DNA of 64,000 nt from a candidate division WOR-1 bacterium RIFOXYB2_FULL_36_35 (GTDB lineage Bacteria; Margulisbacteria; WOR-1; XYC2-FULL-46-14; XYC2-FULL-37-10): contig MEUA01000017.1 in the NCBI GenBank assembly GCA_001771505.1, positions 21,467 to 85,466 on the forward strand. Direction: 5' to 3'. The number at the start of each line of letters is the position of its first letter. The first letter of the stretch is position 1. The notes beneath the pieces were generated by a model. It was not told the DNA's origin and did no database searches. It saw nothing but the letters and a program-made list of their open reading frames with translations. The position numbers were made by a program, and so were the translations under genes. Of this stretch, positions 17,438 to 26,766 are shown piece by piece.

Positions 17438-17530
17438 TTTTTGGCAGGAGGAAAGTTCGTCTGTTTGAGTCCCGATAGCGAAGCTATCGGGACGAGTTAC
17501 GAACTTTCCGGATGACAACAAAAACTTTTA
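17438..17530. repeat. GTTTGAGTCCCG repeat, copy 2
   Basis: GGCAGGAGGAAAGTTCGT, CTGTTTGAG, an inner perfect hairpin GTCCCGATAGC-GAA-GCTATCGGGAC, then ACGAACTTTCC closing the outer stem. Compare 11428-11520: arms differ in sequence but keep pairing, which hints at selection for structure or at independent insertions. Confidence 0.7.
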
Positions 17531-17606
17531 TTGGACAACCGAAATACCCCGAGCGTAAGCTCGATGTTGTTTATTTTGAAAAACTGACAAGTTGCTTTAA
17601 AGTTTA

Positions 17607-17635
17607 TTGATCAAAATATGCAATTAATCTATAAT
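17607..17635 (+). promoter_or_regulatory. sigma-70 promoter, leaderless arrangement for the 17643 gene
   Basis: TTGATC (17607-17612), 17 bases, TATAAT (17630-17635); ATG at 17643 is at the predicted start site. Confidence 0.65.
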
Positions 17636-17642
17636 TAGGCAC

Positions 17643-18224
17643 ATGACAATGCTAAATTTTGGGGATGAATTTTTTGCCGTCGAACAAATGACCGCGCGGA
17701 TGGTTAATAATATTAATGGGGTGGTCATAGACGGGTTATCTTTAAATGTTTATATATATGTGATAATTTTTTTTCTTGTCATATCCTGGCTTCTATTTGA
17801 ATTTTATAAAAAGATTCCTTTTGATTTTATGGATTTAGGAAGAAAAACGTTGATTTTGATGTTTGTTTTTTGGTCATTAATGGAAATTAAATCGACTTTA
17901 AATTATATAAGTTATGCGCAGGACGATTTCAGGCTTTTTTCATATAAAACATTGGACCAAAAAAGAATGGAGACACCTACCGAAGGTCTTTACAAATTTG
18001 CTAAACTGGTGGAAGAAAAAACTCCAAAAGAGGCGAAGATAAAATTCTTTATTTTAAACAATGATGATTTTATAAAGATAAAACTGAAATATTATTTAGC
18101 TCCGACACATTTTAACCAGGTTGAATCATTGGAGGCCGCAGAATACATAGCAGGTTACGGAGTTAATTTTATGCCAAAAAATATTTTAGGAGCAACTCCA
18201 TATGGATGGGTGGCAAAAAGATGA
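17643..18224 (+). CDS. membrane protein, unknown, coupled to a membrane glycosyltransferase
   Basis: 193 residues: two membrane helices (about 35-55 and 68-86) and a C-terminal soluble domain (about 110-193) with FILNNDDFIKIKLKYYLAP. Proteins with this layout often accompany GT39-type membrane glycosyltransferases, as here: the next gene overlaps it in an ATGA arrangement. Function not known; perhaps an accessory or a split part of a larger glycosyltransferase. Leaderless promoter. Confidence 0.7.
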   Translation: MTMLNFGDEFFAVEQMTARMVNNINGVVIDGLSLNVYIYVIIFFLVISWLLFEFYKKIPFDFMDLGRKTLILMFVFWSLMEIKSTLNYISYAQDDFRLFSYKTLDQKRMETPTEGLYKFAKLVEEKTPKEAKIKFFILNNDDFIKIKLKYYLAPTHFNQVESLEAAEYIAGYGVNFMPKNILGATPYGWVAKR

Positions 18225-19549
18225 TGATTTTAGCGGTATTATTGCCGACAGTAATAGGTTATTTAATAGTTTGCGCTGTTTATAAACAATCGATTTCTTT
18301 TATTGAAAAAGTTGCCCTTGGATTTTTGATAGGGACATCATTTATGACTTTACAAATGTTTGTTTATTCTCTTGTCGGAATAAAGTTTGGAATGCTGTGG
18401 ATTTCTTTGCCTTGGTTTCTTCTTTTGCCTTTAATTATATTTGCAGATAGAAAAATCTCTTTTAGCTTTAATGGCTGGAAACAGATAGAGCTTCTTTTGC
18501 TTTTACTTGTTTCCATGAAAGTCATTTATGTTTTTTTTGAGGCTTTAATAAAACCTGTTTTTGGATACGATGCCATATGGAATTTTTCACTTAGAGCAAA
18601 AATCTTCTTTTTTGAAAAGATGATTCCATTTGTTAAACTGAATCCATATTTTTTGGGGGATGGCATGAAGAATTATCCTCCACATCTTCCCCTGCTTGAG
18701 GCATGGACTTATATAACTATGAACACATGGGATGATGTTAAAATGAAAATAATATTTCCTCTCTATTTTTGTTCGCTACTTATTATTTTTTATAAGGCTT
18801 TATTGCGGGAAAAAAACAGGGCACACAGCCTCTTTTTTACTTTTTTGCTTTCTTCTTTTCCGTTGCTAACATATCATGCGACTATTGAGTATGCGGATTT
18901 TATTGTCGGGACTTATTTTTTGGGCGCAGTTATTTATTTATATGAATTTTTTAAAGAGGGAAAGACTAAACATCTTTTTATCTCCGCTTTGTTGGCCGCG
19001 AGTTGCGGATGGATAAAGGAAGAAGGATTGGTTTTTTATTTTATATGTTTTTTTGTTTTTTTCGCATACAATAAATTTAAGAATTTAAAGAATCTGGGGA
19101 TTTATCTGATCCCTTTTTTTGTTTTTATTTTTCCTTGGACTTTGACCAAAAAAGTTTTGGGATTGGAATTGGGAAATACGCATGAAACTATTTTTAAATT
19201 TGAAAAACTTTTCAATTTTCACCAGGAGGCTATATGGAAAATAGCTTATAAAACTTTCCTGACGGACAACTGGCACTTATTCCCAATAACAATGATTGTT
19301 TTTTTGGTTTTTTATTATAGAAATGTCATAGCTACAAAAAAAAGATATATTTTGGCCTGTTTTGTTTTGGCATGGCTGTTTTTTATCTACCTTTATTTGT
19401 TCACTTACAACTGGGAAAATATTATGAATGATATTATTTTAAGTAGAAATTATCTGACTTATTTCCCCATAGGCTTGTTTTTAATGGCGTTGACCTTTTC
19501 TTTTTCTTCTTTTGCTCCTAAAAACCGCACAGAAAAATATGCAAAGTAG
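18221..19549 (+). CDS. polytopic membrane glycosyltransferase (GT39/ArnT-like)
   Basis: 442 residues from the ATG at 18221, chosen because it overlaps the upstream stop (ATGA) and has GGGTGG at a suitable distance; an in-frame ATG at 18206 is the alternative. About ten hydrophobic helices. The loop GYDAIWNFSLRAKIFFFE followed by NYPPHLPLLEAWTY is the family feature of dolichyl- or undecaprenyl-phosphate-sugar transferases (acidic residue in the first long loop). Sugar and acceptor unknown; likely cell-surface glycan or protein glycosylation. Confidence 0.8.
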   Translation: MMILAVLLPTVIGYLIVCAVYKQSISFIEKVALGFLIGTSFMTLQMFVYSLVGIKFGMLWISLPWFLLLPLIIFADRKISFSFNGWKQIELLLLLLVSMKVIYVFFEALIKPVFGYDAIWNFSLRAKIFFFEKMIPFVKLNPYFLGDGMKNYPPHLPLLEAWTYITMNTWDDVKMKIIFPLYFCSLLIIFYKALLREKNRAHSLFFTFLLSSFPLLTYHATIEYADFIVGTYFLGAVIYLYEFFKEGKTKHLFISALLAASCGWIKEEGLVFYFICFFVFFAYNKFKNLKNLGIYLIPFFVFIFPWTLTKKVLGLELGNTHETIFKFEKLFNFHQEAIWKIAYKTFLTDNWHLFPITMIVFLVFYYRNVIATKKRYILACFVLAWLFFIYLYLFTYNWENIMNDIILSRNYLTYFPIGLFLMALTFSFSSFAPKNRTEKYAK

Positions 19550-19578
19550 TTGACGAGATAAAGTCATCGTAGTACAAT
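19550..19578 (+). promoter_or_regulatory. sigma-70 promoter for the 19588 sensor
   Basis: TTGACG (19550-19555), 17 bases, TACAAT (19573-19578); only nine bases to the ATG at 19588, so a leader of about three bases. Confidence 0.6.
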
Positions 19579-19587
19579 CGCGCCATA

Positions 19588-21852
19588 ATGGAAGTCTTGT
19601 TGAATTTAAATCGATTAATTTTGCTTTTTATTTTTGTAATAAGTGTAACCTTGTTTTTTTATGTTTATAGCAAGAAAAACCGTTCCCCGAAAATGGTCGG
19701 TTTTCTATTGTTTTCGACTTTTTCTTTTTCTCTGTGGATATTATGTTTTCTTTTTATTTTATTTGCGCCCAATCATTTTTTTATCTTGTTTTTTGAAAGG
19801 TTTGCCGTTTCTATTTTTGCTTTTTTAGCTTTTTTATGGGTTTATTTCTCTTTTGTTTTTCCGGAAGGAATGGTAACGGGGAAAATCTCTTTGTTAGAAA
19901 GGGTATTAATTGCATCTCCGGCTCTGTTTTTTACCTCAGCTTCTTTATTTACTAATTGGATAATAAAAGATCTTGTTTTATCCCCATATTCTTTTTCGTT
20001 GCCTTTGCCTTCATTTGGAATGATGTATTATTCTTATGTTTTCTATTTGGTTGTTTATTTTATGTGGGGAATGATTAATTTAGCTTTAAAGTTTTTCAAG
20101 AGTGAAAAAATTGAAAAACTTCAAATTTTATATGTGTTATTTGGAACGGCAATAGCTTTTCTTGGAGGATTTCTAATAAAATTAGTTATTCCTGTTGCTG
20201 GAGTTTATGATTTACATGTAATAGAGCCTTTATTTGTTTTAGTTGCATTGTTTTTTATTTCGTATGCGGTTGTTAATAGTCAGTTTTTAGATATAGAAGA
20301 TTTTTTGCTGAAAGGGTTTGGCATTGTTTTTGCAATAGGTTTGCTTGTTGCCACTTTTTTTTCTTTAGTTGCTGTAAATTTTAGTTTTTTGCTTACTTTT
20401 TATATTATTGCAATAGACCTGTTTTTTGTCTTTTCTATCCTTTTGAAAAATTGGAGAGGAACATCCAATCGTTCTTTTGCCTTGTTTGCTTTAAGTGTGG
20501 CTATTTGGACGTTTTCTATTTATATGTATGGGATAGCAAGCGATCCCTTGGATGCTTTGTTTTGGATTCGTGTCTCTTTGTATTCTGCCTCTTTTCTGCC
20601 TGTGCTTTTTGTTTGTTTTGCAAGAGTCTTTCCTAGAGAAGAAGAGATAAATGTTTGGGAGTGGACGACATTATTTGTTCCTGCAATAACGTTTGCTATG
20701 CTCTCTTTTTCTCAGTTGCTTATTGTTGATGTCAATACTCGTCCATGGGGATATAACCTTGTTTTAGGAAAATGGTTTGTGTTGTTTGCTTTTTATTTTA
20801 TTGTTTCTGTAATATATGCATTGCATCTTCTTTTGAAAAAATATTTTAATTCGTCAGGAGTAATTCATTTGCAAATCGGATATTTGTTTCTTGGGTTCTC
20901 TTTAGGGTTTGTTTTTACATGTATAACAAATATTGTTTTACCTTTGATTGGAATTTCTTCCTTTGTTATTCTTGGGCCGTATTTTACTTTAATTCCTATT
21001 GTATTTTTAGCTTATGTTATTGGGCGTTATAAATTTATGGGATTGGAATTGGCTCTTCGCAGAGGGACAACGTATGCTTTTGTTACAATGCTTATGTTTG
21101 GTTTTTATGTGTTGGCAGGCTTTGTGGCGGAGTGTTTTTTTAGGAGAGCGCTTGGTAGCAATTCTATTTTAATCTCTATATTCTTTGCTGTTTTTATAGC
21201 ATTGGTTTACCAGCCTCTCACCATATTGTTTTTTAATTTGAGTAATCGTTTTTTTGTTATTTCAAGATATGATTATCGCTCAATTTTGCACAGGGTTACC
21301 TCTACAGTTACGGGCAAAACTGAGCTAAAGGATTTATTGCGATTTATTGTTTCAATCCTTTTTGAATCTATGGGGTGTGCCAAGATTTCCTTGTTGATGC
21401 CTGATAAAACCAGGAAAAAATATGTTTCTGTCCCTATGGAACTAGACAAATGGGAAAATTTTTATAAGAATATTGAAATTGAAAAAAGCGGCTCTATTGT
21501 GAAATGGCTGGAGGATTATAAAAGGATTCTTTCCCTTGAAGAATTGGAAGATCGTATCTTGCGCAACCAATCATTTGCTAGCGAATTTGGAAAAGGAAAA
21601 GATTTTTTTCTTGATTTAAGAGATAGCATGAAAAACTTGGAGATAGAAGTTTTTGTTCCTATTATTTATAAAAATGAATTTAAAGGAATTATAGCATTGG
21701 GGCACAAACTTTCTAATGAACTTTATACAAGTGAAGATTTATCTCTTTTGCATAACATTGAAGGGCAGGTTGCAATTGCCCTTGAGAATATAATGCTTCA
21801 TGAAGAAAATGCGGCCTTAAAAACAGAAATCGGCAGAAAAGGTTTGAATTGA
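19588..21852 (+). CDS. membrane sensor with two 7TM modules and a GAF domain, no kinase domain
   Basis: 754 residues. Two consecutive seven-helix modules (about 1-235 and 245-500) of the 7TMR-HISK N-terminal type, each with the YSYVFYLVVYF / FVLFAFYFIVS and LQ(I/L)xYLFxGxxxxFxG pattern. A linker with SRYDYRSILHRV and a GAF domain (about 560-745, ending EGQVAIALENIML) follow. The protein stops just where the paralog at 22049 continues into PAS and histidine kinase. A palindrome/MITE remnant begins 37 bases after the stop, so the kinase part may have been lost to an insertion. Alternatively it is a deliberate co-receptor for the neighbouring kinase. Confidence 0.82.
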   Translation: MEVLLNLNRLILLFIFVISVTLFFYVYSKKNRSPKMVGFLLFSTFSFSLWILCFLFILFAPNHFFILFFERFAVSIFAFLAFLWVYFSFVFPEGMVTGKISLLERVLIASPALFFTSASLFTNWIIKDLVLSPYSFSLPLPSFGMMYYSYVFYLVVYFMWGMINLALKFFKSEKIEKLQILYVLFGTAIAFLGGFLIKLVIPVAGVYDLHVIEPLFVLVALFFISYAVVNSQFLDIEDFLLKGFGIVFAIGLLVATFFSLVAVNFSFLLTFYIIAIDLFFVFSILLKNWRGTSNRSFALFALSVAIWTFSIYMYGIASDPLDALFWIRVSLYSASFLPVLFVCFARVFPREEEINVWEWTTLFVPAITFAMLSFSQLLIVDVNTRPWGYNLVLGKWFVLFAFYFIVSVIYALHLLLKKYFNSSGVIHLQIGYLFLGFSLGFVFTCITNIVLPLIGISSFVILGPYFTLIPIVFLAYVIGRYKFMGLELALRRGTTYAFVTMLMFGFYVLAGFVAECFFRRALGSNSILISIFFAVFIALVYQPLTILFFNLSNRFFVISRYDYRSILHRVTSTVTGKTELKDLLRFIVSILFESMGCAKISLLMPDKTRKKYVSVPMELDKWENFYKNIEIEKSGSIVKWLEDYKRILSLEELEDRILRNQSFASEFGKGKDFFLDLRDSMKNLEIEVFVPIIYKNEFKGIIALGHKLSNELYTSEDLSLLHNIEGQVAIALENIMLHEENAALKTEIGRKGLN

Positions 21853-21888
21853 ACGTCTAAATACCTTTTTTCTCATGTCTTTGCTAAT

Positions 21889-21980
21889 TTTCAGCCCCGA
21901 TTATAATAATCGGGGTTAAGCTGGATCCCCGCTTTCGCGGGGATGACAAATTGCAAAAACTGTCATTACTCAACAGTCCC
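21889..21980. mobile_element. MITE remnant: palindrome, GC hairpin and right terminus
   Basis: GCCCCGATTATAATAATCGGGGTTAA, then ATCCCCGCTTTCGCGGGGAT, and the right end CATTACTCAACAGTCCC at 21964-21980. Matches the right two thirds of the element at 5284-5437; no left terminus is visible. Confidence 0.7.
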
Positions 21981-22048
21981 ATAATAGAGATAATATCATT
22001 ATAGTCTATAAAAGAATAAATTGATCATGTATAATACTGGGCAAGAAC

Positions 22049-25000
22049 ATGCTTGAATATTTAATAAGTATCCAGAGCGTTTTTTTATTGTTTGCCTTTT
22101 TTTTAAACCTTGCTTTAAGTTTAACCATATACTTGAAGGATAGAAAAAACGAGGTAAATCGTTCTTTTTCTGCCATGCTTTTTGGCATTGCTTTTTGGAC
22201 TGGAAGTTTATTTGCTTTTCTTTTGGTTAAGAACTTAAACTGGATTCTTTTTGTTAGAAGACTAACCCCAATAGGATCTTCTATTTTAGTCGGTTATTTC
22301 TTGTATTTTTCATTTTTGTTTCCCAACAGGCATGTTCCATTGCCGCGAATACAAAGATATTTAATGCTTGCGCCAGGATATGTTTTTTCGACTTTTTCGA
22401 TTTTAACTCCTTTCATGATTAAAACTATCAGAGTTTTTGATTTAAATTATCCATTTTTGGGAATGCCTGAGTTTGGTTTTTTGTATAAAATATATGCTAT
22501 TTATTTTGTCGCTTATTTTATTATAGCTATATCTGTGTTGACCTATAAGTATATAAGAGGGGTGGGCAAAGAACGCGTGCAGCTTTGGTATGTTCTTTTT
22601 GGTACGGCTTTTGCGGGTGGTGGAGGAGTTGTGTTGAGCCTTTTCTTGCCGCTTCTAAACATACCCTATTTTTTTACTTTAGGGCCTATTTTCAGTTTAA
22701 TTCTCGCAGGGTTTATTTATTATGCAATTGTAAAACATAAACTTTTGGGAGTTGAAGTCTTTCTTTCCAGATGGTTATACTTTGTATCCTTATTGATCAT
22801 AGCTTTAGGCAGTGTTTTGGTCGTTCTTTATGAAGGGCCTGCTTTTTTGCCGGCTTTTTATTTAATCTTAACGCAAATTGTTTTAGGCGCCATTATTTTA
22901 TTTAAATATTCTAAGAGCAAACTTAATACTTCTTTTATAAACAGGATTAATGTTTTCTTTGCTCTTTTTGTTTTTTGCTGCTCAGTATTGAGTTATTTTG
23001 CTTATATGGTTACAAGCAGAAATTTATCAGGATTAAGCTTTTATGACAGGTATATTTTTGTTGTTGTTTCCTTGCTTATGTCATTTTTTATGTATTTTTC
23101 TTTTATCTTTCCTTCGCCTAAACGAGAATTTAGTTATGTTAAACGTATTTTTGTTTTTTCTTTCCCTGTAATAACTTTGTTTTTTACCACGTTTAATATG
23201 CTTATTAAGTATGTAGAGGTGCACAATCGCATAATTACTCCTGTTTTTGGAGGGGTTTATATAGTTTTTGTTTTTTTTGTTTTGTTTTATTTCTTAGGAA
23301 GTTTATATAATCTTGTAACTAGTTACAACGCATCAAAAGGCATTGAAAAAAACCAGATTAGATATATGTTTGTAGGAATAGGTTTTGCCTTTGGCTTTCT
23401 TATGATTACTAATTTTATTTTGCCTTGGTTTGGTTACACCCATTTTGCAGTTTTTGGCCCGTATTCTACATTGTTTTTTATTGGTTTTACCTTGTATGCA
23501 ATAATGAAACACCGCTTAATGGGCGTTGAGATTATTATCCAAAAAAGCATTATTTATTGTTTTGTTGGGTCAATCATTATGGGGATATATGCTTTGATTA
23601 TTTTTATTTCAGAGAATTTTTTTGAAGAGGAGTTTGGCTTTATTACAATCTTAATTTCTGCTGTTTTTGCTTTGGGTATTGCTGTTGTGTTTCAACCGAC
23701 AATAAGCTTTCTTGAAAATTTTACAGGCAAGTTTTTTCTTAAAGGACGTTATGATTATCAGAAAAAGATTCGCACCGTCAGCCAGGAAATTACAACCCAA
23801 ATTCGTTTGGAAGATTTAACAAAGCTGATTATTTCAACTTTTATTGACGATATGAAAGTCTCAGTAGCTTCTTTGTTATTACTGGATAAAGCCAAAAAGA
23901 AGTTTTATGCGGCGCCGCTTGATTATATGAAAACTGAAAAAAAATATAAAAACCTTGAAATTGATGTTAATAGTTCTCTTGCTGAGTGTTTAAGGACGGT
24001 TAAAGATGTTATTTCTTTGGATGAGCTTAACGATGAAATAGCAAGGAAGAAAACATATTATGAAGAAGGGGAGCTTAAACTTAAAAGTTTATTAAAACTA
24101 AAAGAAGAAATTGACAAATTTGGTGGAACACTTTGGATTCCAATAATGTTAAAAGAAGAATTGGTTGGGATTATATTCCTGGGAGATAAAATATCAGGCG
24201 ATATATATACAGTTGAAGATATAGAACTTTTAACTGTTCTTGCAGGACATGTTGGTATAGCCATTGAAAATACTGCAATTTATGAAGAAGTGTTGAGCGT
24301 TAAAAATTATATTCAGGATATTTTGGATGCAATGGTCTCAGGGGTTTTAACTGTTGATGTTTATGGTCGAATAATTACTTTTAATCCTATGGCGGAAAAA
24401 ATCACAAAACTGTCGGGGAAGGATATCGTTGATAAAGATTTTAAAGAGGTTTTTTCCGCTAAAAGCGCCATGCGACAGACTATAGAGGCAACTCTTCATA
24501 ATAGATGTTTTAGTAATTTTGAGACGAGTTTGGTATCCAGCGAAGGCAATCTCATTCCTGTCTCTTTAAATAGCACCTTGCTTAGAAATGCTCAAGGCAG
24601 AAAAACTGGCGTACTTATTGTACTATCTGACCTTACTGAAGTTAAGATTTTACAGGACAAGGCTCGCCAGGCTGATAAAGTAAGCGCATTGGGAACGATG
24701 GCCGCCGGAATGGCCCATGAGATAAAAAATCCTTTATCTTCTATGAAAGTTTTAGCTCAACTTTTGCCGACAAAGTATGATGACCTCGATTTTAGAGAGA
24801 AAATTATAGAAATAATGCCTAGAGAAATAAATAGAGTTGATAGAATAGTTGAATCTTTGCTTGGGTTTGCTCGAGCTACATCTCCTAAATTTATTCCGCT
24901 TAATTTGAATCAATTAATAGCTCAAAACATTGATGCTTATAAAGGACAAGTAAGTGAGTCAAAGATTGATATTGTTACCAATTATGGAAGGATTCCGCAG

Positions 25001-25360
25001 ATATCCGGAGATCCTGATCAGCTTATGCAAGCTTTTTCTAATTTTTTATTAAATGCTATTCAGTCTATGGATGCTGGTGGAAAACTAACAATTTCTACAA
25101 CAGAAGGACGAAGAGTTGAAAATATATTAGAAACCGTTAGAATCGCAATTTCTGATACGGGGCATGGAATACCTCAAGATATAATTAAAAAACTTTTTGA
25201 TCCTTTCTTTACTACAAAATATGCAGGAACCGGACTCGGCTTAACTATTGCACATTGTGTAATTGATAGCCATAGAGGGACAATAGATGTTGTTTCTACT
25301 GTTGGAGAAGGAACTACATTTATTATCGATTTACCGATAAAACAGGAAAGCAATATGTAA
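22049..25360 (+). CDS. hybrid 7TM-GAF-PAS sensor histidine kinase
   Basis: 1103 residues. Two seven-helix modules (1-245 and 250-495), the SEN/GRYDYQKKIRTV linker, a GAF domain (about 575-745), a PAS domain (about 748-860: DILDAMVSGVLTVDVYGRII), then HisKA with MAHEIKNPLSSMK (phospho-acceptor His at about residue 890) and HATPase with NFLLNAIQSMDAGG (N box, about 1000), DTGHGIPQ and GTGLGLTIAHC (G boxes). The output regulator is not adjacent. The kinase resembles NtrB/AtoS-type kinases, whose partners are usually sigma-54 activators (inference). TATAAT at 22030-22035 gives a very short leader. Confidence 0.93.
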   Translation: MLEYLISIQSVFLLFAFFLNLALSLTIYLKDRKNEVNRSFSAMLFGIAFWTGSLFAFLLVKNLNWILFVRRLTPIGSSILVGYFLYFSFLFPNRHVPLPRIQRYLMLAPGYVFSTFSILTPFMIKTIRVFDLNYPFLGMPEFGFLYKIYAIYFVAYFIIAISVLTYKYIRGVGKERVQLWYVLFGTAFAGGGGVVLSLFLPLLNIPYFFTLGPIFSLILAGFIYYAIVKHKLLGVEVFLSRWLYFVSLLIIALGSVLVVLYEGPAFLPAFYLILTQIVLGAIILFKYSKSKLNTSFINRINVFFALFVFCCSVLSYFAYMVTSRNLSGLSFYDRYIFVVVSLLMSFFMYFSFIFPSPKREFSYVKRIFVFSFPVITLFFTTFNMLIKYVEVHNRIITPVFGGVYIVFVFFVLFYFLGSLYNLVTSYNASKGIEKNQIRYMFVGIGFAFGFLMITNFILPWFGYTHFAVFGPYSTLFFIGFTLYAIMKHRLMGVEIIIQKSIIYCFVGSIIMGIYALIIFISENFFEEEFGFITILISAVFALGIAVVFQPTISFLENFTGKFFLKGRYDYQKKIRTVSQEITTQIRLEDLTKLIISTFIDDMKVSVASLLLLDKAKKKFYAAPLDYMKTEKKYKNLEIDVNSSLAECLRTVKDVISLDELNDEIARKKTYYEEGELKLKSLLKLKEEIDKFGGTLWIPIMLKEELVGIIFLGDKISGDIYTVEDIELLTVLAGHVGIAIENTAIYEEVLSVKNYIQDILDAMVSGVLTVDVYGRIITFNPMAEKITKLSGKDIVDKDFKEVFSAKSAMRQTIEATLHNRCFSNFETSLVSSEGNLIPVSLNSTLLRNAQGRKTGVLIVLSDLTEVKILQDKARQADKVSALGTMAAGMAHEIKNPLSSMKVLAQLLPTKYDDLDFREKIIEIMPREINRVDRIVESLLGFARATSPKFIPLNLNQLIAQNIDAYKGQVSESKIDIVTNYGRIPQISGDPDQLMQAFSNFLLNAIQSMDAGGKLTISTTEGRRVENILETVRIAISDTGHGIPQDIIKKLFDPFFTTKYAGTGLGLTIAHCVIDSHRGTIDVVSTVGEGTTFIIDLPIKQESNM

Positions 25361-25382
25361 GTCGGAGAAAATAGGAAGTGCT

Positions 25383-25775
25383 ATGAGAGAGCAAGGGATA
25401 ATAAAGAGAGTCGTTTCTAAGGATATAGTTGAAGTAGCGCTTCAAAGAAGTGGTGGTTGCGGGCGTTGTGGCGCTTGCAAAGTTTTATCCGATGGCTTTT
25501 TTGGTGTTGAAGCTATTAATAGTATTGGGGCAAAGATTGGCGATAATGTTATTTTGGACATTGAATACAATAATTTTATTTGGTTTTCTGCCATTATATA
25601 TATTTTCCCTATAATTCTTTTTGGTTTTGGATATTTTTTAGGAGAACTTTTTGAAAGTGGGATAATTTTTGCGTTTCTGTTTTTGATTGTTAGTTTTATT
25701 TTGATGTATTTATACGATAAAAAAGCCTCAGATAAATTTTCAAAAGCAAAAGTTGTTGCCTTGTTGCAAAAATGA
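25383..25775 (+). CDS. RseC/MucC-like membrane protein
   Basis: 130 residues. An N-terminal soluble domain with a cysteine cluster GGCGRCGACKV (about 24-34) is followed by two membrane helices (about 62-80 and 88-107). This is the SoxR-reducing system/RseC family layout; in E. coli RseC contributes to SoxR reduction or sigma-E control, and Rnf complexes are frequent partners. Neither rnf nor sigma-E genes are in the window. It starts 22 bases after the histidine kinase and may be in its operon. Confidence 0.82.
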   Translation: MREQGIIKRVVSKDIVEVALQRSGGCGRCGACKVLSDGFFGVEAINSIGAKIGDNVILDIEYNNFIWFSAIIYIFPIILFGFGYFLGELFESGIIFAFLFLIVSFILMYLYDKKASDKFSKAKVVALLQK

Positions 25776-25856
25776 TTATTTTTTTATCAAAAGCTTATTT
25801 ATAAGACCAAACTTGTTTTTTGTGCCATAAGAGAGCCATATGGACAACAAATAATG

Positions 25857-25951
25857 AACCCCGATTATTCACGCCAGAATCAATAATCAACAAATTGTCA
25901 AACATTTACTCGAGGGATGAATAATCGGGGTTAATAATCGGGGTTTAGCTT
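25857..25951. repeat. long-form palindromic repeat plus extra arm
   Basis: ACCCCGATTATTCAC at the left and GTGAATAATCGGGGTT-type right arm (GATGAATAATCGGGGTTAA) enclose about 45 bases including aacaaattgtcaaacattt; then another taatcggggttt. The copy at 35538-35616 is the same unit inverted. Confidence 0.8.
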
Positions 25952-25981
25952 ACATTGTTGCGGCTATGTTATAATAATGTC

Positions 25982-26566
25982 ATGCAAGAAGATAAAGATA
26001 AGGTTGTTTGGAAGCCCGGGACTATGGTTTATCCTGTCCCTGCAGTTCTGGTTTCCTGTGGGGATAGACCTGATAATTATAATATAATTACAATCGCATG
26101 GACAGGGACAATTTGTTCGGAGCCTCCAATGACTTATGTCTCTATTCGACCCCACAGGCATTCTCATGGAATAATCAAGAAGACGGGCGAGTTTGTAATT
26201 AATTTGACAACAAAAGAACTTGTTTATGTTACTGATCTTTGTGGAGTTAAGTCGGGACGTGATATCAATAAATTTAAAGAATTTCATTTGACACCTGTAA
26301 AAGGAGAGCATGTCAAGGCCCCTTTAATCAAAGAATCTCCTGTGAATATAGAATGCAAAGTGACAGAGGTTAAAAAGCTTGGAACTCACGATATGTTTAT
26401 TGCAAAAGTTATGTGTATTCATGCGGACAAGAAATATATAAGACGTGACGGGAAGTTTGATTTGCGAAAAGCGGATCCTATTGCGTATTCTCATGGCAAC
26501 TATTACGCATTGGGCAAGTATCTGGGGTTTTATGGATATTCAGTTACAAAGAAAAAAAGAAGGTAA
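25982..26566 (+). CDS. flavin reductase-like (FMN-binding split barrel) protein
   Basis: 194 residues from the ATG at 25982; an in-frame TTG further up is inside the promoter. PGTMVYPVPAVLVSCG, NIITIAWTGTICSEPPMTYVSIRPHRHSH, EFVINL and KSGRDINKFKEF are features of the flavoredoxin/flavin reductase-like family that binds FMN without covalent attachment. Often an electron carrier or small flavoenzyme in anaerobes. TATAAT at 25970-25975 ends six bases before the ATG, so the message is probably leaderless. Confidence 0.88.
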   Translation: MQEDKDKVVWKPGTMVYPVPAVLVSCGDRPDNYNIITIAWTGTICSEPPMTYVSIRPHRHSHGIIKKTGEFVINLTTKELVYVTDLCGVKSGRDINKFKEFHLTPVKGEHVKAPLIKESPVNIECKVTEVKKLGTHDMFIAKVMCIHADKKYIRRDGKFDLRKADPIAYSHGNYYALGKYLGFYGYSVTKKKRR

Positions 26567-26601
26567 CTAATATTCGGAGTTGGTGGAGGATGTATTTCCT
26601 G

Positions 26602-26625
26602 CTATAAGCTATAAGCTATCAGCTA
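26602..26625. repeat. heptamer array (TATAAGC) left of tRNA-Leu
   Basis: Three tandem seven-base units GCTATAA/GCTATAA/GCTATCA; inverse orientation to the array on the other side of the tRNA. Confidence 0.75.
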
Positions 26626-26628
26626 CTC

Positions 26629-26710
26629 GGGCGAGTGGCGGAACTGGCAGACGCACATGACTTAGGATCATGCGGGGCAACCCTTGGAGGTTCAAGTCCT
26701 CTCTCGCCCA
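26629..26710 (+). tRNA. tRNA-Leu (anticodon TAG)
   Basis: 82 nt. Acceptor GGGCGAG (26629-26635) pairs with CTCGCCC (26703-26709), discriminator A. Anticodon stem CATGA/TCATG around loop with TAG at 26663-26665; a long variable arm (CGGGGCAACCCTTG) marks a class II tRNA; T-arm GGTTCAAGTCC. CCA is not encoded. Confidence 0.95.
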
Positions 26711-26713
26711 TAA

Positions 26714-26766
26714 TAGCTTATAGCTTATAGCTTATAGCTTATGGCTAATGGCTTATGGCTAATGGC
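26714..26766. repeat. heptamer array TAGCTTA/TGGCTAA right of tRNA-Leu
   Basis: Seven tandem seven-base units: four TAGCTTA, then TGGCTAA, TGGCTTA, TGGCTAA. Together with the left array it forms an inverted pair around the tRNA. A further trio (GCTATAG GCTATTA GCTATAC) precedes tRNA-Gly at about 26855-26876. Confidence 0.85.
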
